Below are positions 13,702 to 13,742 of a stretch of DNA of 13,742 nucleotides, one piece after another. Every line of letters begins with the position of its first letter. Positions within the stretch are counted from its first letter, which is position 1. The notes below the pieces were generated by a model, which saw only the letters and a program-made list of their open reading frames with translations, was not told the origin of the DNA and did no database searches. This DNA comes from CAYVXE01 sp964455375 (lineage in GTDB: Bacteria; Zhuqueibacterota; Zhuqueibacteria; Oceanimicrobiales; Oceanimicrobiaceae): positions 1 to 13,742 of the forward strand of contig CAYVXE010000113.1 of assembly GCA_964455375.1 (NCBI GenBank). The letters are read 5' to 3'. A program made the position numbers and the translations under genes.

Positions 13702-13730
13702 ATAGTATGTTAATGGATCCTTTCCTTGAA
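13702..13730 (-). promoter_or_regulatory. Weak candidate promoter for the efflux operon
   Basis: On the minus strand TTCAAG (13725-13730) and TACTAT (13702-13707) are 17 bases apart; an overlapping TATATT lies at 13698-13703. The -35 match is poor. If used, it would give a leader of about 150 bases holding both hairpins before the YIP1 gene. The 13543-13742 stretch shows no other gene. Confidence 0.25.
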
Positions 13731-13742
13731 AAATAAGTTTTT

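Overview
The window is a densely packed bacterial chromosome segment from a Gram-negative (two-membrane) organism. All thirteen genes I can support read on the minus strand, and base composition is moderate (GC in the 40s by eye). The combination of a TolC-type outer membrane channel, a MacAB-like exporter, a YIP1-family protein, a mannose-class PTS and a bifunctional phosphoglucose/phosphomannose isomerase would fit a lineage such as Calditrichota/KSB1 or another FCB-group relative, or a deltaproteobacterial-type organism. This placement is inference only; nothing here fixes the taxon. No mobile element, CRISPR array, tRNA or rRNA is visible, and no gene looks clearly broken apart from the one cut by the left edge.

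Right half, transcribed right to left (13742 to about 6472): an export operon. A 200-base leader region with a possible promoter and two hairpins precedes a five-helix YIP1-domain membrane protein (12820-13542). It is followed by a MacA-type periplasmic adaptor (11500-12798), a MacB/LolD-type ABC ATPase (10731-11426), two tandem and related but non-identical FtsX/MacB-type permeases (9405-10631 and 8173-9390), and a TolC-family outer membrane channel (6532-7929). Together these supply every part of a tripartite efflux machine spanning both membranes. A 243-base gap before the tolC-like gene holds a near-consensus sigma70 promoter and two inverted repeats, so the channel can probably be made independently. 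A strong rho-independent terminator (6472-6502) closes the operon.

Left half, transcribed right to left (about 6384 to beyond position 1): a second operon with gaps of only 4 to about 40 bases. Its order is short-chain polyprenyl diphosphate synthase (5347-6330), mannose-family PTS EIIC (4635-5330), EIID (3742-4620), HPr (ptsH, 3449-3715), Enzyme I (ptsI, about 1675-3408), bifunctional phosphoglucose/phosphomannose isomerase (616-1662), and an inositol-monophosphatase-family enzyme running off the left edge (1-611). Enzyme I and HPr keep their phosphorylated histidines, and HPr also keeps the regulatory serine, yet no EIIA or EIIB gene lies between or beside the membrane components. The phosphorelay must therefore be completed by genes outside the window, or this PTS is atypical. 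The isomerase and phosphatase suggest that imported or internal hexose phosphates are interconverted next.

I do not see a clearly new type of system. The points most worth following up are the incomplete PTS coupled to isoprenoid synthesis, the YIP1 protein heading a dual-permease MacAB-like exporter, the regulatory block before the tolC-like gene, and small family-atypical insertions in the TolC-like and MacA-like proteins.
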